A DNA stretch of 64,000 nt, taken from the NCBI GenBank assembly GCA_020543525.1, contig JAHYIO010000037.1:1798001-1862000 (forward strand), read 5' to 3'. The translations under genes and the position numbers were made by a program. Positions 35,878 to 48,400 of the stretch are shown in pieces. The stretch comes from Coriolopsis trogii. Lineage: Eukaryota; Basidiomycota; Agaricomycetes; Polyporales; Polyporaceae. Positions within the stretch are counted from its first letter, which is position 1; each line of letters opens with the position of its first letter. Below the pieces are notes generated by a model. It did not search any database. It worked only from the letters and a program-made list of their open reading frames with translations, and had not been told where the DNA came from.

Positions 35878-38800
35878 ATGTCCATACAGTCACCCACGTA
35901 CATATCCGCTCGGTCCGCCGAGGTCATCCTCAGCGACGTCCGCCCAATAAAGCTCAAGCTGGACGCCCTACACTCGATCAACGTCCTCCTCGACGAGTTT
36001 CTCTACAATATCCTCTCGGTCTCCCGTTCAATCGGTACAGACAGAATCAAAGCTGCGCTCCTGAAGGTTCTGCCCACGAGCCTCGGAAAGGAGGCGCTCT
36101 TGGAGGCTGAGGTTGAGTTGAAGGCGTACTGGGACAGGACAGGTGGCCGCGCAGCCTCGCCTCGCGACACGGATGGCTTTGACCTGCAATGGTCGTTCGA
36201 GGTGAGCAGACTAAATCGTAGCTCCGCGAGTAGCCCTACATGCGGATATATGCGGTACAAATTTCATTTTTCGTCATCCCATTCAGCTACTGCGTCTCAA
36301 GTGCGAGGCGTATTCCACCATGAATGATTCCGACGAGGACGCCGAAGCCGAGAAACGTCTGCAGCAGCGAATGGAGGCAGCTGGGTCCACCGTTCCGCCG
36401 AATGCCGCCTTATTAGCTCCGGCAGCCCTCTATCTCACGGCTATATTGGAGTACGTGGTCCTTCTATCTGTCACTGCCTCGGGTACTCATCACATCGCTG
36501 TTCTTCAGGGCGGTCTGCGAGTACGTACGTTCCTTGAAACCCTCACGACCATTGCTTCTGACCACGAGTGCTCAGGCATGTCCTTTCCAACGTGAGCCGC
36601 GTCGCCGCTCGAGATAGCAGCCGGACCCTTGCCACTGTCCAGGACCTATTCATCGCCCTTGGGGAGGACGACACAGTTTACGAGATGTTCAAGGTCATGA
36701 AAGGTGATTACCGTCTTCATTGTCTACCCTTTCACGTACCCCGTGTCCTGGGAGATGGTAACCGGAGCACCATGAACGTCCCGGGGCCCTCGCAGCGGTT
36801 ATACGCGCCGAAGTGCTGCGTACGGCCTCCTGCTGCTGCGAGGTGTCCTAAGAAGTGGATGTGCAGTATGGCGGGCTGTGTGGCGACACGAGGCTACCCA
36901 ACAGGGTCGGATGTTCGCACATCTTCACCTGGGGGCTGACTTGAGCCTATGAAATAAGAGTCAGACTGAAGTGCGTTATACTCCAAGACCTATCTCCGGT
37001 GCATACCATCTACAACGCATAGGCCAATCTGGCTGAATACTTCCCGTCCACCCGGACCGCGGGCATCTTGAAGCTATCATTTCTATCTCATTCCACAGCC
37101 CCGTCCGTGCGTATTGTAGTGAACCTATCTGTGATGACCGACCTTGCACATCCCGATGAAGTGCTGGTCTCCATGCTCAAGTGCGAGTTGTGAAGCATCG
37201 CGCTGGCTATCGTCTATAGCTACACGCTGCGATGATTGGGGAACTTTCGGAGCATCTGTATATCCGGATCTCATCCCGGGATGTCACTGTTACCTTGAGT
37301 TGACATTAATCATTCTCCTGCACAGTGTACAAGCACATCGAGGCTCTGGCTAATACGCACCGTCCGCGAAGGAGCAAGTCATTCTCGAGGGACAAGATAG
37401 TGGCTCCGCGGACATCCACGTCATCGCCGATGGGGGGCGAGTCGACTGCGGCGCCCGCCAAAGCACGGATGTCGACGGACTCGCAGAAGTCGGGGGTGGC
37501 GGCCACGAGCGAATCTCGGCGGACATCTCTTGAGAAGATGAAAGGCGCGAAGATTTTCCACACGCGCAGCCTGAGCGACAAACATGAACCGGCAACTGCC
37601 GCGTTAGCGCGATCACAGAGCGAAAATGGGATCAACCGCGAGGACCCCGAGTTCGAGGCAAGTCCGTTTTTCCACACCCTCTTGTTCTTTCTCACATCCT
37701 ATCCCAGGAGGACGAGGAGCTCCAGGCAGAGTTCGACGAGCTCATGCGGTCTGGCGCGACCATGAAGGTGTCGTTGACCCCAGACAGACTGAAGAGCATG
37801 GAGGTACGCCAAATGAGCGCTTTTGCCTGACATATGCGACTGACATGTACGATCATAGGTATACGAGCGCGAACGTCTCAGTCGTCGCGCAGGGGCGGTC
37901 CCGGTGGTGCAGGTAGAGAGGAGCCGCGACGGTGGCGGCGCCCCCACAAGCTCAGTCGAGCCAAGACGCGGACCAAGCTCGAGTGGACGGCCATCTATCC
38001 GCCACGTGGACTCCATCGTCGAAGACGAAGAAGAGTCTGCTTCTTCGAACCCCGCCTCGCTAGCCCTCCCCCCGGCATCCTCTCCTTCGTCAGCACCTTC
38101 CCCGCTGCAATCGAACGCCGCCGCCAGGATGCGCAACGTCAGCTTCACTGCTAAGGGCTCGACACCCCGTGCAAGCGACCAGCGCCTACGCTCCGTCTCC
38201 ATCTCCAATGTTCCACATCCAAGACACGAGGACGGAATCGTTCGTAAGGGGTCGCCGGTGAAGCTAGGGCGGATGGGGTCCCAGAACGCTATGCCCAAGT
38301 CGGTTCCCCAGGGGGGACCTCCCAAGCGCGTCAAGAAGGTTCAGAAGAACAGGGAGTCGATGGATCTGGATGAGGTTATGAACGGGTCGGATGGGGAAGA
38401 GGGTCTAAGTGAAGTCGTTGTCGCAAGTCCCCAGGCCAGTACTCCTCGTTCCCCTGAACCCTCATCCCCTCGCAACACCCAGCCACACATCTCCAAGGCT
38501 GCTCAAGACCTGATCGCCTTCCTCGATGCGGGTCCGCCGGAGGACCCAGCGTACAACCCTGTCATGAACGCAAGTGTGTTGTCGTTCGAGTCGTCGAAGA
38601 CGCGCTCGGGCCGGCTGCAGCGGATGATGTCCCGGCTTACTCTCGGGGGATCGAGGGAGAGTCTCAATGGAAGCATCGCCGAGGAACCTCTCAAGACTCC
38701 TAAGACTCCGCGTCAGGTCTCGCGCAAGAACTCGAAGGTGTCCATGACGTCTCCCCCACCTTCGTTCAAGGTCAGCTCCCTCAGCAGCAAGCGGTCGATA

Positions 38801-39875
38801 CCCAATGTCGCCATTGAGAGCAACCCATACCCTAACGTTGTCGTTGCGACTCCCCCGCCTCGCCCGCAGCAAATGATAGCGCACATGACCTCGCCGCCCA
38901 TGTCCAGCTCTGGGCCTTCATCAACTCACACGTCTTCGGAAGATGTATCGTCTCAGCCCCCTAGCCTCTCACGCCGCGGTACCACTCGTAAAGCCGTGCC
39001 TCGACTCGAAGACGGTGTTGTCTCACCCTCGAGTTCCATCGCCTCAGAGTCTATCGCCGAGGGGCGCCCTCTGGTGGATGGTCATCGCAATGCGAGGCAA
39101 GGGGTGGTTGACGACAGCAGGTCGAGCACGCCCAGTGTAACAACCATCTCGTCACCTGTCGCGAGGAAACCCCCCGCTTTGAACGGATTCCCCGTGAAAC
39201 TCGATACCTCCGAGGCATCTCTTCGTCCGCGTATTGTGACAAACAGCGCCACCTTTCCAAGCTCCACCCTTGACCGGACATCAGCCCATATGAAGGCTGA
39301 GAGCGGATATGCATCCCGATCTGCTTCGCGTAGTCCGGTCACACCTGCGGAACCACCCCCACCCCCTGCGCCTCCTGCACCTCCTGCGCCCGCCATTTCA
39401 GAATCAGATGCCGAAGACCTTCGTCGTCTACTAAACGTTGCGACATGCGCAGAAGAGTGCCGACTGCTCGTCGATATGTTCCTCGTTAAGAACGGGGTCA
39501 CGATCAAGGACCCGATTCCCGTTCCCGATGAGGCGCCGACTTCGCAATCCCTGCTCGAGGACGCATTGGCGCTGGCGACGAAGGGCAAGGACGACGTAGA
39601 GCGCGGGTTAGTCGCACTGTTTCTGGGCGGGGGAGGAATGGTTGATAAGAGCGCTTTCCATTTGCAGAGAGAGCGGAAGCATGAGCAGCGACAGCTCGGG
39701 CAGCACTCCGCGGTCGAGCACTAGCATCGAGGAGATTCCTCCTTTGCTGGCCCCGCCTCGCTCTAGCATCGCTGACAAGCGATTGTCGGTGACAGTCCCG
39801 CGGCACAGTCTTGACCACAACGTCCTGAACTTATACCGTATATACCACAACGGTCTCGGTCTGGATTCGAGCTAA
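35878..39875 (+). CDS. Histone-fold (H2A-like) protein with long disordered tail
   Basis: Proposed exons are 35878-36201, 36287-36450, 36509-36520, 36576-36703, 37326 to about 37656, several more, and a last exon from 39668 to the TAA ending at 39875. The first part (SAEVILSDVRPIKLKLDALH, then SINVLLDEFLYNILSVSR) is helical. Joining the next exons gives APAALYLTAILE-AVCE-HVLSNVSRVAARDSS, then ATVQDLFIALGEDDTVYEMF. This follows the histone H2A alpha2-alpha3 pattern (AxYLxAxLEYxxxEVLxxA...AARD). The remaining ~1000 residues are Ser/Pro-rich, basic and disordered, with many SP/TP sites, then a short helical module (EDLRRLLNVATCAEECRLLV). The 36704-37325 intron is about 620 nt. The 39607-39667 intron is preferred because it restores SSDSSGSTPRSSTSIEEIPP. 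I cannot name an orthologue; a chromatin or Dr1/NC2-like role is only possible. Confidence 0.75.
36509..36520 (+). other. 12-nt microexon in histone-fold gene
   Basis: GGCGGTCTGCGA is flanked by an AG acceptor and a GTACGT donor. Inclusion joins LTAILE to HVLSNVSR in frame through AVCE, completing the H2A-like alpha2 helix. Without it, phase is unchanged (12 nt) but four helix residues are lost. Confidence 0.65.
36704..37325 (+). other. Long intron (about 622 nt) in histone-fold gene
   Basis: The donor is GTGATT at 36704 and the acceptor CTGCACAG at 37325, joining FKVMK to VYKHIEALANTHR. It has no long frame that fits and no terminal repeat I could see. A small extra exon inside cannot be excluded. 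Confidence 0.55.
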
Positions 39876-40827
39876 TCTCATACACTCTCACTCTCACCCT
39901 CGTCATTCTCTCAGCTCTGTAGTTGTGTTCCGATGCCCTGGTACCGGTGTCTCCATTGGATTTTTCGTGGCTGGTATGTCCCTCTCTACATATGCACACT
40001 TTATATCTTTCTTGTTTTGTTTGCCTTGTCAGCCTGGCTACCTCGATCCTTTCTCTGTCTCGTTCATTGATATCGCACGTATATATAGTTGTAATGCAGT
40101 CCGTTCTCTTGAACTATGGATGCGGCCGGAGCAGCCTATCGCCAAGACCCTCCTTCGTGCTCACTCTTTGAGCGCATCACTTGCATTGATTCTGATGTGT
40201 TCCGCTTGCTTGTTTCGATGTTTCGGATCCGAAGGTTATGAATACGTCTGATTACTTTCCTTACAGGCATTGAAACATGAGCTTGTAAAGCTGGCACGCA
40301 TCGAGATCGGGCAGGTTCTTGCGAGATTCGGTATGTTCCCGATAGGGGATAGCATCCTACTGACCAGCACCGCGTGCCATGTTTCCCGGGACCTGTTGTA
40401 TGAGAGAGTTAGGGTGGTGGGTTGATGGACTTGCATTACAGTACAGTCATCGGGACGATACCGGTGGCATCCTATAGACACACTCAGACACTCCTTTGTT
40501 CCACACATGCGTAGATACACTCACTCGGTCATTCGTTCGTACTAGTACTACCGTATTCCCGATTCCAGCAATCATAGTCAGTTACACCATCCCCTCCTGT
40601 AACAGTATCATAGATATCAGGTCTGTCGGGAGCGCGGGTCTTGAACCGCTTCATTCACTCGTTACATCCTTGTCACTCGTCTCGTAAAACATTGAACGAC
40701 GTGTGATGTTGTCCAAAAATTAGAGACGCATTGCGGCCAGAATGTAGCTACTTTTTGTACTTGTACGTCTGCCTCGAACGACCGGGCGCCAATACAGTGA
40801 ACCATCGTGACGTCGACCGACGCCCGT
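39876..40827. other. Convergent 3' intergenic region
   Basis: There are 950 bp between the stops of the histone-fold gene and RPA135. It is T-rich just after 39876. No gene is seen; one tRNA-like fragment was rejected. Confidence 0.5.
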
Positions 40828-43800
40828 TCATCGGATCTCTAACGACACCTTGATGCCCATGGATGCGAGCTCCGCGCAGAGGTAACGAAAGACATAAGGC
40901 ACCGCGATGATGTCCATGTCGCCGCCCTTCGCCCCCTGCCCAAGGACATGCTGCGAGGGTATCGACACGCGGACGTCCGCATATCCGTTGACGGCCCGCG
41001 CCTGCTGTCCAGTAGCCAACGCTTGCCGCTGCCTTGTTTCCTCTTCTTCCGCTGCGGCGCGGCAGACTCGGCAGTACTCGCCCCCAGGCCCAGTTGGCTT
41101 GAGGGAGCTAGACGAGCCGAGGACCATCTCGCCAAGGCTGACGTCGTCGTAACCGAGCGAAATCAAACTCCCGCACGTCCTGCAAACCCAAGCGGTCGAG
41201 TAGTCCGAGCAGTTCATGAGACGATCTTGGAGAAGGAAGGCCGTGCCGTGCGCGATGAGCGCGTCGCGCTCCATCTCTCCGAAACGAATACCACCTGCGC
41301 GTTTCCGACCCTGGAGCCAACGTTGAGACCTTGCGTCGACAGGCGGAGGACAATGGTGCAACCGACTCACCTTCACGGGCTGGCGCGTCACCGGGTCCAC
41401 TGGACCTGTCGTCCGTACCTGGAACTTGTCCAGTACCATGTGTCGCAGACGTTGGTAGTAGACGACGCCGATGTAGATGTCTGCTGCGAACTCCTGACCG
41501 GTGATCCCGGAGTACATGGGCTCGTTCCCGTAGTAGTTGTATCCAGCGGCCAGGAGTTGCTCTCCGAAGTATTCGATCGCCGTATCTTCTTCTGTGAACC
41601 TGTGTGAGGTGAAGGCGATCGTCAGGGATGAACGTCACAATCACACAGCCGGGCACCGGCCATCAAAATGGATGCTTACTGGAATGGCGTAGCGTCTTGA
41701 GCGAGGCCGTGCATTGCACCTGCCTTGCCTGCCATGCTCTCTACCAACATGCCAATCGTCATGCGGGACGGGAAGGCGTGCGGGTTGATGATCACGTCCG
41801 GTTGCATGCCGCTCTCGGAGAACGGCATATCAATCGCGGGCCACTTTTGTGAGCAGACACCCTTTTGTCCGTGTCGCGAGGAGAACTTGTCACCGATGAC
41901 GGGAGCACGAGTGATACGAAGGGTGACGTTGATCTTCTGCAGCTCCTGGTCTCCAGCGTCGCCGCCTACGCCACCATATACAAGTCAGCGGGCTATACTG
42001 CGAGATCAAGCAGTGAGATCAGGCCTACCAAGTAATCGAACCGTGTCAACATAGGCAACTTCGTCCCCTTTATACTTGGCAAACTTAGTCCGACCGGTCG
42101 TATCATCGATGTACGCAGCGATATAATCGCCAGGGTTGAGTCGCGCGCCCACCAGCGGCAAGCCGTCGGTATCAATCAGCTTCGCCGCCGCATGCTGGTC
42201 TGGGCCGTCCCGAGTTTTGATGTCGGGGCCCATGCCGAAGTGCAGTGTCGGCGTAGAAGTTGATCGACGTGAACCAGTGAGCTCTTGAAGGTCGACCGTG
42301 TACGACTTGTATACCGTTCCGTAGCCAAACCCGCGTTCGTGCGCAGACTTGTTCAAGATCATGGCGTCTTCCATGTCGTAGCCTGTATACGAGATGACGG
42401 CGACAATCGCATTCGTCCCATTCGGGAAGGAGTCCATGCCGTATGTGTTGTGGAGCGCAGGTCGCACGACCGGGGTCTGTCCCGTTTGTAGACGATAGAG
42501 CTTGTTGTCTGTGCGGTGCTGCAGCGCAGTCGCCGGCGTGCCCATAGTTTGCTTACCCATCTATAGAGAAGATATGTGCGTGAGAATCAGACACTAAATC
42601 AACTCGGCGTGCTCGCCCAGACTTGCCTGGCACTGATATATGTTACGAGGACTCTGTAGAACGGATTCTGTTACTTCAAACTGCGCTGAGCACACGTACA
42701 ACCCTCTTACCTGATTGAAGTCAGAGAATGGCGTGAGGTTCGCCAATATCGAGAGGAAGTTCGTCGGTGAGTGCTCTACGTGAGTTGAGACACCATCCTC
42801 GATTTCGGCCGGCGTACACGCGATGTCCATGTACACTTGCTCAAACGACCCGACCTGATCGTCTCTCCCATTTGCCAGGTACTTCACAGGACGCATCATA
42901 CGTGACCGGCTCGCGAAGAGGTACAAGCCCGGATATTGCCCGCCCTTCGATACAGGCACATACCCAATCTCCAGGTCGAGCGGGACATTGTGCTTGCCTT
43001 CGGTCTTCCATATCCGGAGGCTTGTTGCCAACTGCTTGCAGACCGCAGCGGACGCCCAGCCGATCAGACGGCCATCCAGTTGAACGCATAAGTTCCGTCG
43101 ACCGTCGACAGAGGGTGTGAACGCCTGGGTCATACCGTGGATGGCGAGAAGCGCGGGGATATGTGCTACGGCGAGAGGTGATGTGACAATGCGGCAGGTA
43201 CGGGAGAGATGATTGAGTAGTCCGCAGGGAGAACCATCGGGCGTATGCACGGGGCAGAGGAAGCCTGTTCAGCGATAAGGTCAGTCTTCGGTCCGGTACT
43301 AAGAATATGCGCATATGGGTACCCCATGCCTCTGGAAGCAGTTTGCGGACGGTCGTCGTCTTAAGCTCAGCAAAGAAAGCTCCTCGATGGATCGAACGGA
43401 AGTGGCTGATGTAACGCATCCAGTTTAGCTTCTCTGCGACGATTGTGAACCCCGACTGTTGCTGCAGATCGAGCCCCGTCGGCGAGACCAAGTTGCCAGT
43501 GGCGAGGAAATTGGCCATCTTGGCACCAATCTCGTAGTTCGTCCGTGCAAGAACTTTCTTGATATATCGCTCTAAATTGCGGTTGAGCAAAGCTCAGTCG
43601 TTGAGGATGAGCACTTACTGTCGAAGAAGTCAACGGCGGGATTGGCATTGCGGATGTCTAGAGCGATCCCTTCGCGGAAGCTGTTGAGTGCTTCCTCCAA
43701 ACGCTCCTTGATAATCATGCCATACAGTGTACCCGGAAGAAGGACTTCCTGATGTTGTGGAGAGTCTGGGTTATCGACGCTACACGACTTCGATACTAGC

Positions 43801-45202
43801 GCATACAGCTTTCTGAGCATGAACCTAGCGGAGCATGCATCAGCACTGCGCCAAGTTTCGCGAACCTGAACTTACAAGAGCATTCGAAACTTGTCTCTTG
43901 GATTGGGTAAGTGTACAAGGACAACTTTGTTGATGAGCCATACGCCAATGGCTTGGTTCGTCCAGTCCTCCGGCATGTTGACAACAACACGGAACTTGTC
44001 ACCTAGATACTGTAAGCACTGATCTCCGGTGTACAGACTGTACATCTTGAAGCTCCGCAAAAGCAGTTCAACTCGGTCAGACAGGAAGGTGTCCTCATAG
44101 TCCTGCATCATAACGCCCTCGAAGATCTCCTTATCTGACGCGGAGACCAGGGCTTTGAGGATAAGCATGATAGGTATCACATACTCCTGCTTCCGCCAAC
44201 TGAAGCGCAGCATTGCACTGCCGTTAGACAGGTAGTGAAGAGTGTTCGTTACGCTTGTTTGGTCTGGACGGACGCAACGTATCTGAACAGCGTGAGGCGT
44301 GTATGAGGGCCCACGGTTGACGAAGGACGGTCGGAAGAGGGATATGACATGATGTCGACGAGGAAGGATGAGGTAGCGGATCAGACGTTCGTTTCCGTTG
44401 ATGATGAAGTACCCGCCAAATTCCTCGGGTTCTTCGTGATGCTTGACGAGGTCTGCGGAGGACATACCGCGGAGATTGCAACGAGCAGACTATAGCAAGG
44501 ACGATCAAAAAATGCGTTGTGAGCACTTGCGAATCTCTGTCTGTACCTCGACGAGACTGGTAACTGTGACTCACTCGAACCATGATTGGAAGGAGACCAC
44601 AATCCCTCATCTCGACTTCTACAGGTCCGTCGTTGACTTGCCAGCATATCTTGACCATCATACGTCCACGATAGGAGGTGAGACGTTCACGCGCCTGATC
44701 AGAGTTTCGAGTGAGCTTTTACGACTTGGCAGGTATAATGTATTCGGTACTTACCTCTGTCGGGAACACTCTCCTCTCTACCGCGTCCCTGTCTCGCTCG
44801 GGAACCATAGGACGCGCGACAGTAACCTGCTCATACCACACTTCGGGAGACCTCAATACATCGTTACCAACCGTAGTAACCGTAGTACTCACTCGAGAGA
44901 CGGTTTCCCCACCCTCTCTGCCCGCTCTCTGAGCCGACATCCCCTTTGCCGTCAAAGACCACTCTTCGGCCAATGTCCTCAATACCTAAATGCAGCAGGC
45001 CTCTTCCATCCCCATCGCCAGTAGGAAGGCCTGAGTCGTCGAAGAGCGCATTGAAGGACTCTAAATGAGGGGTCACAAATTCATTTAGGATAGGGACCAC
45101 CGAGGCATCCTTTGGGGGAGCCTTGAAATTGGCTTCGCGCTCGAGAGTGCAAAATGTGCTCTTGACTCGCTTCGCCGGACGAGAGGAAGAGGCGTCGGGC
45201 AT
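40828..45202 (-). CDS. RPA135: RNA polymerase I second-largest subunit RPA135
   Basis: This is the beta-like catalytic subunit of the polymerase that makes rRNA precursor. The start at 45202 gives [20 protein letters not shown]; a longer start at 45241 is possible but less typical. Landmarks in order: [20 protein letters not shown] and [18 protein letters not shown] (protrusion), [60 protein letters not shown] fork, [20 protein letters not shown] (active-site acidic residues), [17 protein letters not shown], and [24 protein letters not shown] hybrid-binding motif. The C-terminal clamp has a Cys4 zinc site (CRTCG and CRVC) and ends at [20 protein letters not shown]. Many short introns interrupt it. 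Divergent to the nucleoporin gene. Confidence 0.96.
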
Positions 45203-45451
45203 GACGAGCAGCAGAGAGGAGGGTGTATGCGTCCCGATCACGAAAGCTTCAAGTTTGCGAAGGTTTGCGACTTGCAGAAACTCGCAAAATGGGCGCTTGA
45301 CAAAATGTTAGACGCCTAGGGCCGGGGAGAGCCGCGGCGTGACCGCGTTTGAGACTCCGCCTGAATGGGTAATCGAGCCACGGGGGCGCTTGTGGCACAA
45401 ACATCGAGCTCACGACGACCACGACGACGCGACACGACCCCGCCCGCAAAA
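45203..45451. promoter_or_regulatory. Divergent promoter region RPA135 / NUP98
   Basis: There are 249 bp between opposed start codons. It is G+C-rich with repeated CGACGACG-type runs and no TATA box. Confidence 0.45.
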
Positions 45452-48400
45452 ATGTTTGGCTCAGGCAATGTGACGTCCGCGTGGGGAAACAACCAGCAGG
45501 GCCAGCAACAGCAGCCATCGGCTTTTGGCCAGCCTTCAGCCTTCGGGACCGGCGGTAAGTGTCCTTTATGACGACTCATTTCGCGCGCCCTTTTAACCTG
45601 TCAGTATTGTCACGCTCCCAGCTGGTGCGTTCGGCTCTACCAGCGCGTTCGGACAACCACAACAACCACAGCAGCCACAAGCCAACCCGATGTTTGGCAA
45701 CTTAGGTGGTGGAACTGCTAATCCTGGCACGTCGGGCACGGGCTTCGGTACGTCTCATCTCCCATTAGTCCCTGTTCATCGCGTCCTAATAAGCATGACA
45801 CGCGTACAGGTGCCTTCGGCGGCACAAACCCATCGGGCGGGGGCGCGTTCGGTCAACCCAAGCCCGCCACAGGTTTCGGTGCATTTGGTGGAGGAGGACC
45901 ATCAACAACAGGCACGTCTGCATTCGGCAGTACAGGAACGTCTACTTTCGGCGGGACCGGTGCATTTGGTGGAGGCGGCACAACAACGACGACGCCGGGA
46001 ACTGGGACGGGTCTCTTCGGTTCTCAGCCATCTACAAGCACAACAAATACTTTCGGTGGCGGTGGGGGTCTGTTTGGTGCGAAGCCTGCGACTGGAGCAT
46101 TCGGCGCTGCAGTGACGACTGGTGCGTATTGCCTCCCCTTAGCCGCACGTCTCATTACTAATGCATACATTGTTACCTCGATCCGACATGGAAATAGCAG
46201 GAAATGATGGAGGCGCACCGGTGACCACAGGATCGTCGGTGCCCTTCCAAGCATTTACAGAGAAGGATAGCGTCAATACTTCCCTCACGCTCCAATACCA
46301 GAGTATTTCAGCCATGCCGCAGTACCGCTCGGCGTCTTTCGAAGTAAGCGTAGTATTCTGTCTCAATCTTCAATCCCAACCAAACGCCACATCATTAGGA
46401 ACTCCGAGTTCAAGATTACCAACAGGGGCGAAAGACAGCAGGGGCTTTTGGCCAGACTTCATTTGGTGCACCAACCCAGCCTACTACAGGAGCATTTGGT
46501 CAACCCGCCAACCAGCCCGCCGCAACGGGCACAACCTTTGGTGGCTTTGGTAACACCAGCACTCAGACGGGTACTACAAGCGGCTTCGGGGCCTTCGGGC
46601 AAACGCAGGGTGCTGCAGGCCCTACGGGTAGCAGCCTGTTCGGAGGTGGTACCGGAGGCGCCTTTGGCCAACCGACTCAGCCGCAGCCGCAGCCGCAGAC
46701 AAGCGCCTTTGGTGGATTTGGTCAACCAGCGACCCAACAGCAGCCCCAGCCGCAGACCGGCAACAGCATCTTTGGCGGAGGTGGTGCATTCGGGAACAAC
46801 CAGCCCAAACCTGCATTCGGTACGTCATTAACATGCTCAGTAGAACCCTCACTCATTGCCACTGCAGGAGCTACTGGTACGGGGACGTTTGGATCAACGG
46901 GTGGCACATTCGGTCAGCCCAATCAAACCGCGTCGACTGGAACTGGTCTGTTCGGCCAGCCTCAACAGCCTGCTGGGACCACCACTACCGGTGCGTTTGG
47001 CGGTGCTTTCGGTGAGTTCACATATCTATGTCGATCGCGTAGCATTCATGTTGAGGATCACAGCAGGTGCCAACCAGAACAAGCCTTCGATCTTCGGTGC
47101 GGCCAACACCCAGCCTACAACTGGCGCGTTCGGTTCCTTCGGTCAAACCAATGCACAACCACAACAGGGTGCTCAACCGTCGACCGGACTGTTCGGTGGT
47201 GGTGCCTTTGGGCAGAATACTCAGCCGCAGCAGCCACAGCAGCAGCCACAGCCAGGCGGTCGTATGTAGCCAGTGTACTTGATTGGCGGACATTTGCTGA
47301 CCCTTCCCTAGTGTTTGGTACTCAACCAGCGCAACAGCAATCAGGCACGGGCCTGTTCGGTGGTGGCGGCGGTCTGTTCGGCGGTAATCAGCAACAGCAA
47401 GGCCAGCAGGGCACCCAGCCACAACAACAGAACGCCTTCGGTGGAGGTGGCTTATTTGGGGCACCGAAACCCGCCTCTACACTGCAACCATCAGGCGGTT
47501 TGTTCGGCGGAGGTTTCGGATCAGGTTCCACCCTCGGTCAGCCATCACAGGCGCAGACACAGACAGGCGGTCTGTTCGGTGGTTCCACCCTGGGACAAGC
47601 ACCCCAGCAACAGCAAACCACGGGTGCTTTTGGTAACAGTCTGTTCGGCAAGCCAGCCGCGCCAACGCTCGGCATGTCGACGTCGAATGGCCAACAGCAG
47701 GGTGGTCTATTCGGTGGTAGCACACTGGGCGCGTCCACTGCCACGATGGGTGCATCGACCCTCGGACAGTCACAAGCACCCCTGACTGCATCCATTGCCC
47801 AGCCGATCAGCTCAAATCTGCCAATCTTCAGCATGCTTCCCCCAGGTCCCAGGGCAGTGACTTTGGATCAGCAGCCGAAGAAGAAACCTGGCTACTTCGT
47901 TGATGTACCGACACGTACACCTGTTCCGCAGTTGCAACTTCGCTATGCCCCGCCAGCTTCGACAAAGCTGCGCGGATTCGGGTCAACGTCAACGCCGCCT
48001 GGAGCGGGCTCGAGTCAACTCGGTGGCAGCCTCCTCTATGCCTCAGGGAAGCCGAACGCTCTATCGCTGAGTAAGGCGTCTTCATCGAAGAGTCTGCTTG
48101 GTCCCGACTCTTTCTTGACGAACGGTGGCTCGAGTCCGACGCTGGGCAGTGGCGCTCGACAAAGCGTCAAGAAACTCACTCTGGACAAGAAGATTGACGC
48201 CGCAGACCTGTTCAGCAAGTCGTCTGTCGGCGCTCCATCTTTCAATCCCAAGCTCAGTATCGCCGCTCGCGAAATGGAAGCGGCGGCAGCTAGTGCCTCG
48301 AGCGCTGCTCGCATGGAGTCGCCCACCCCTGCCGCTCGAGCGCAAAAGCTACCCGCCAATCGTTTCGCTGCTCAGAGTTCGAGTGAGATGCTCGGGACCG

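Noticed and set aside
40600..40680. A GGTTCAAG-like T-loop sequence on the minus strand suggesting a tRNA.
   Set aside because: The T-stem does not pair properly and no matching acceptor or anticodon arm lies at the needed distance.
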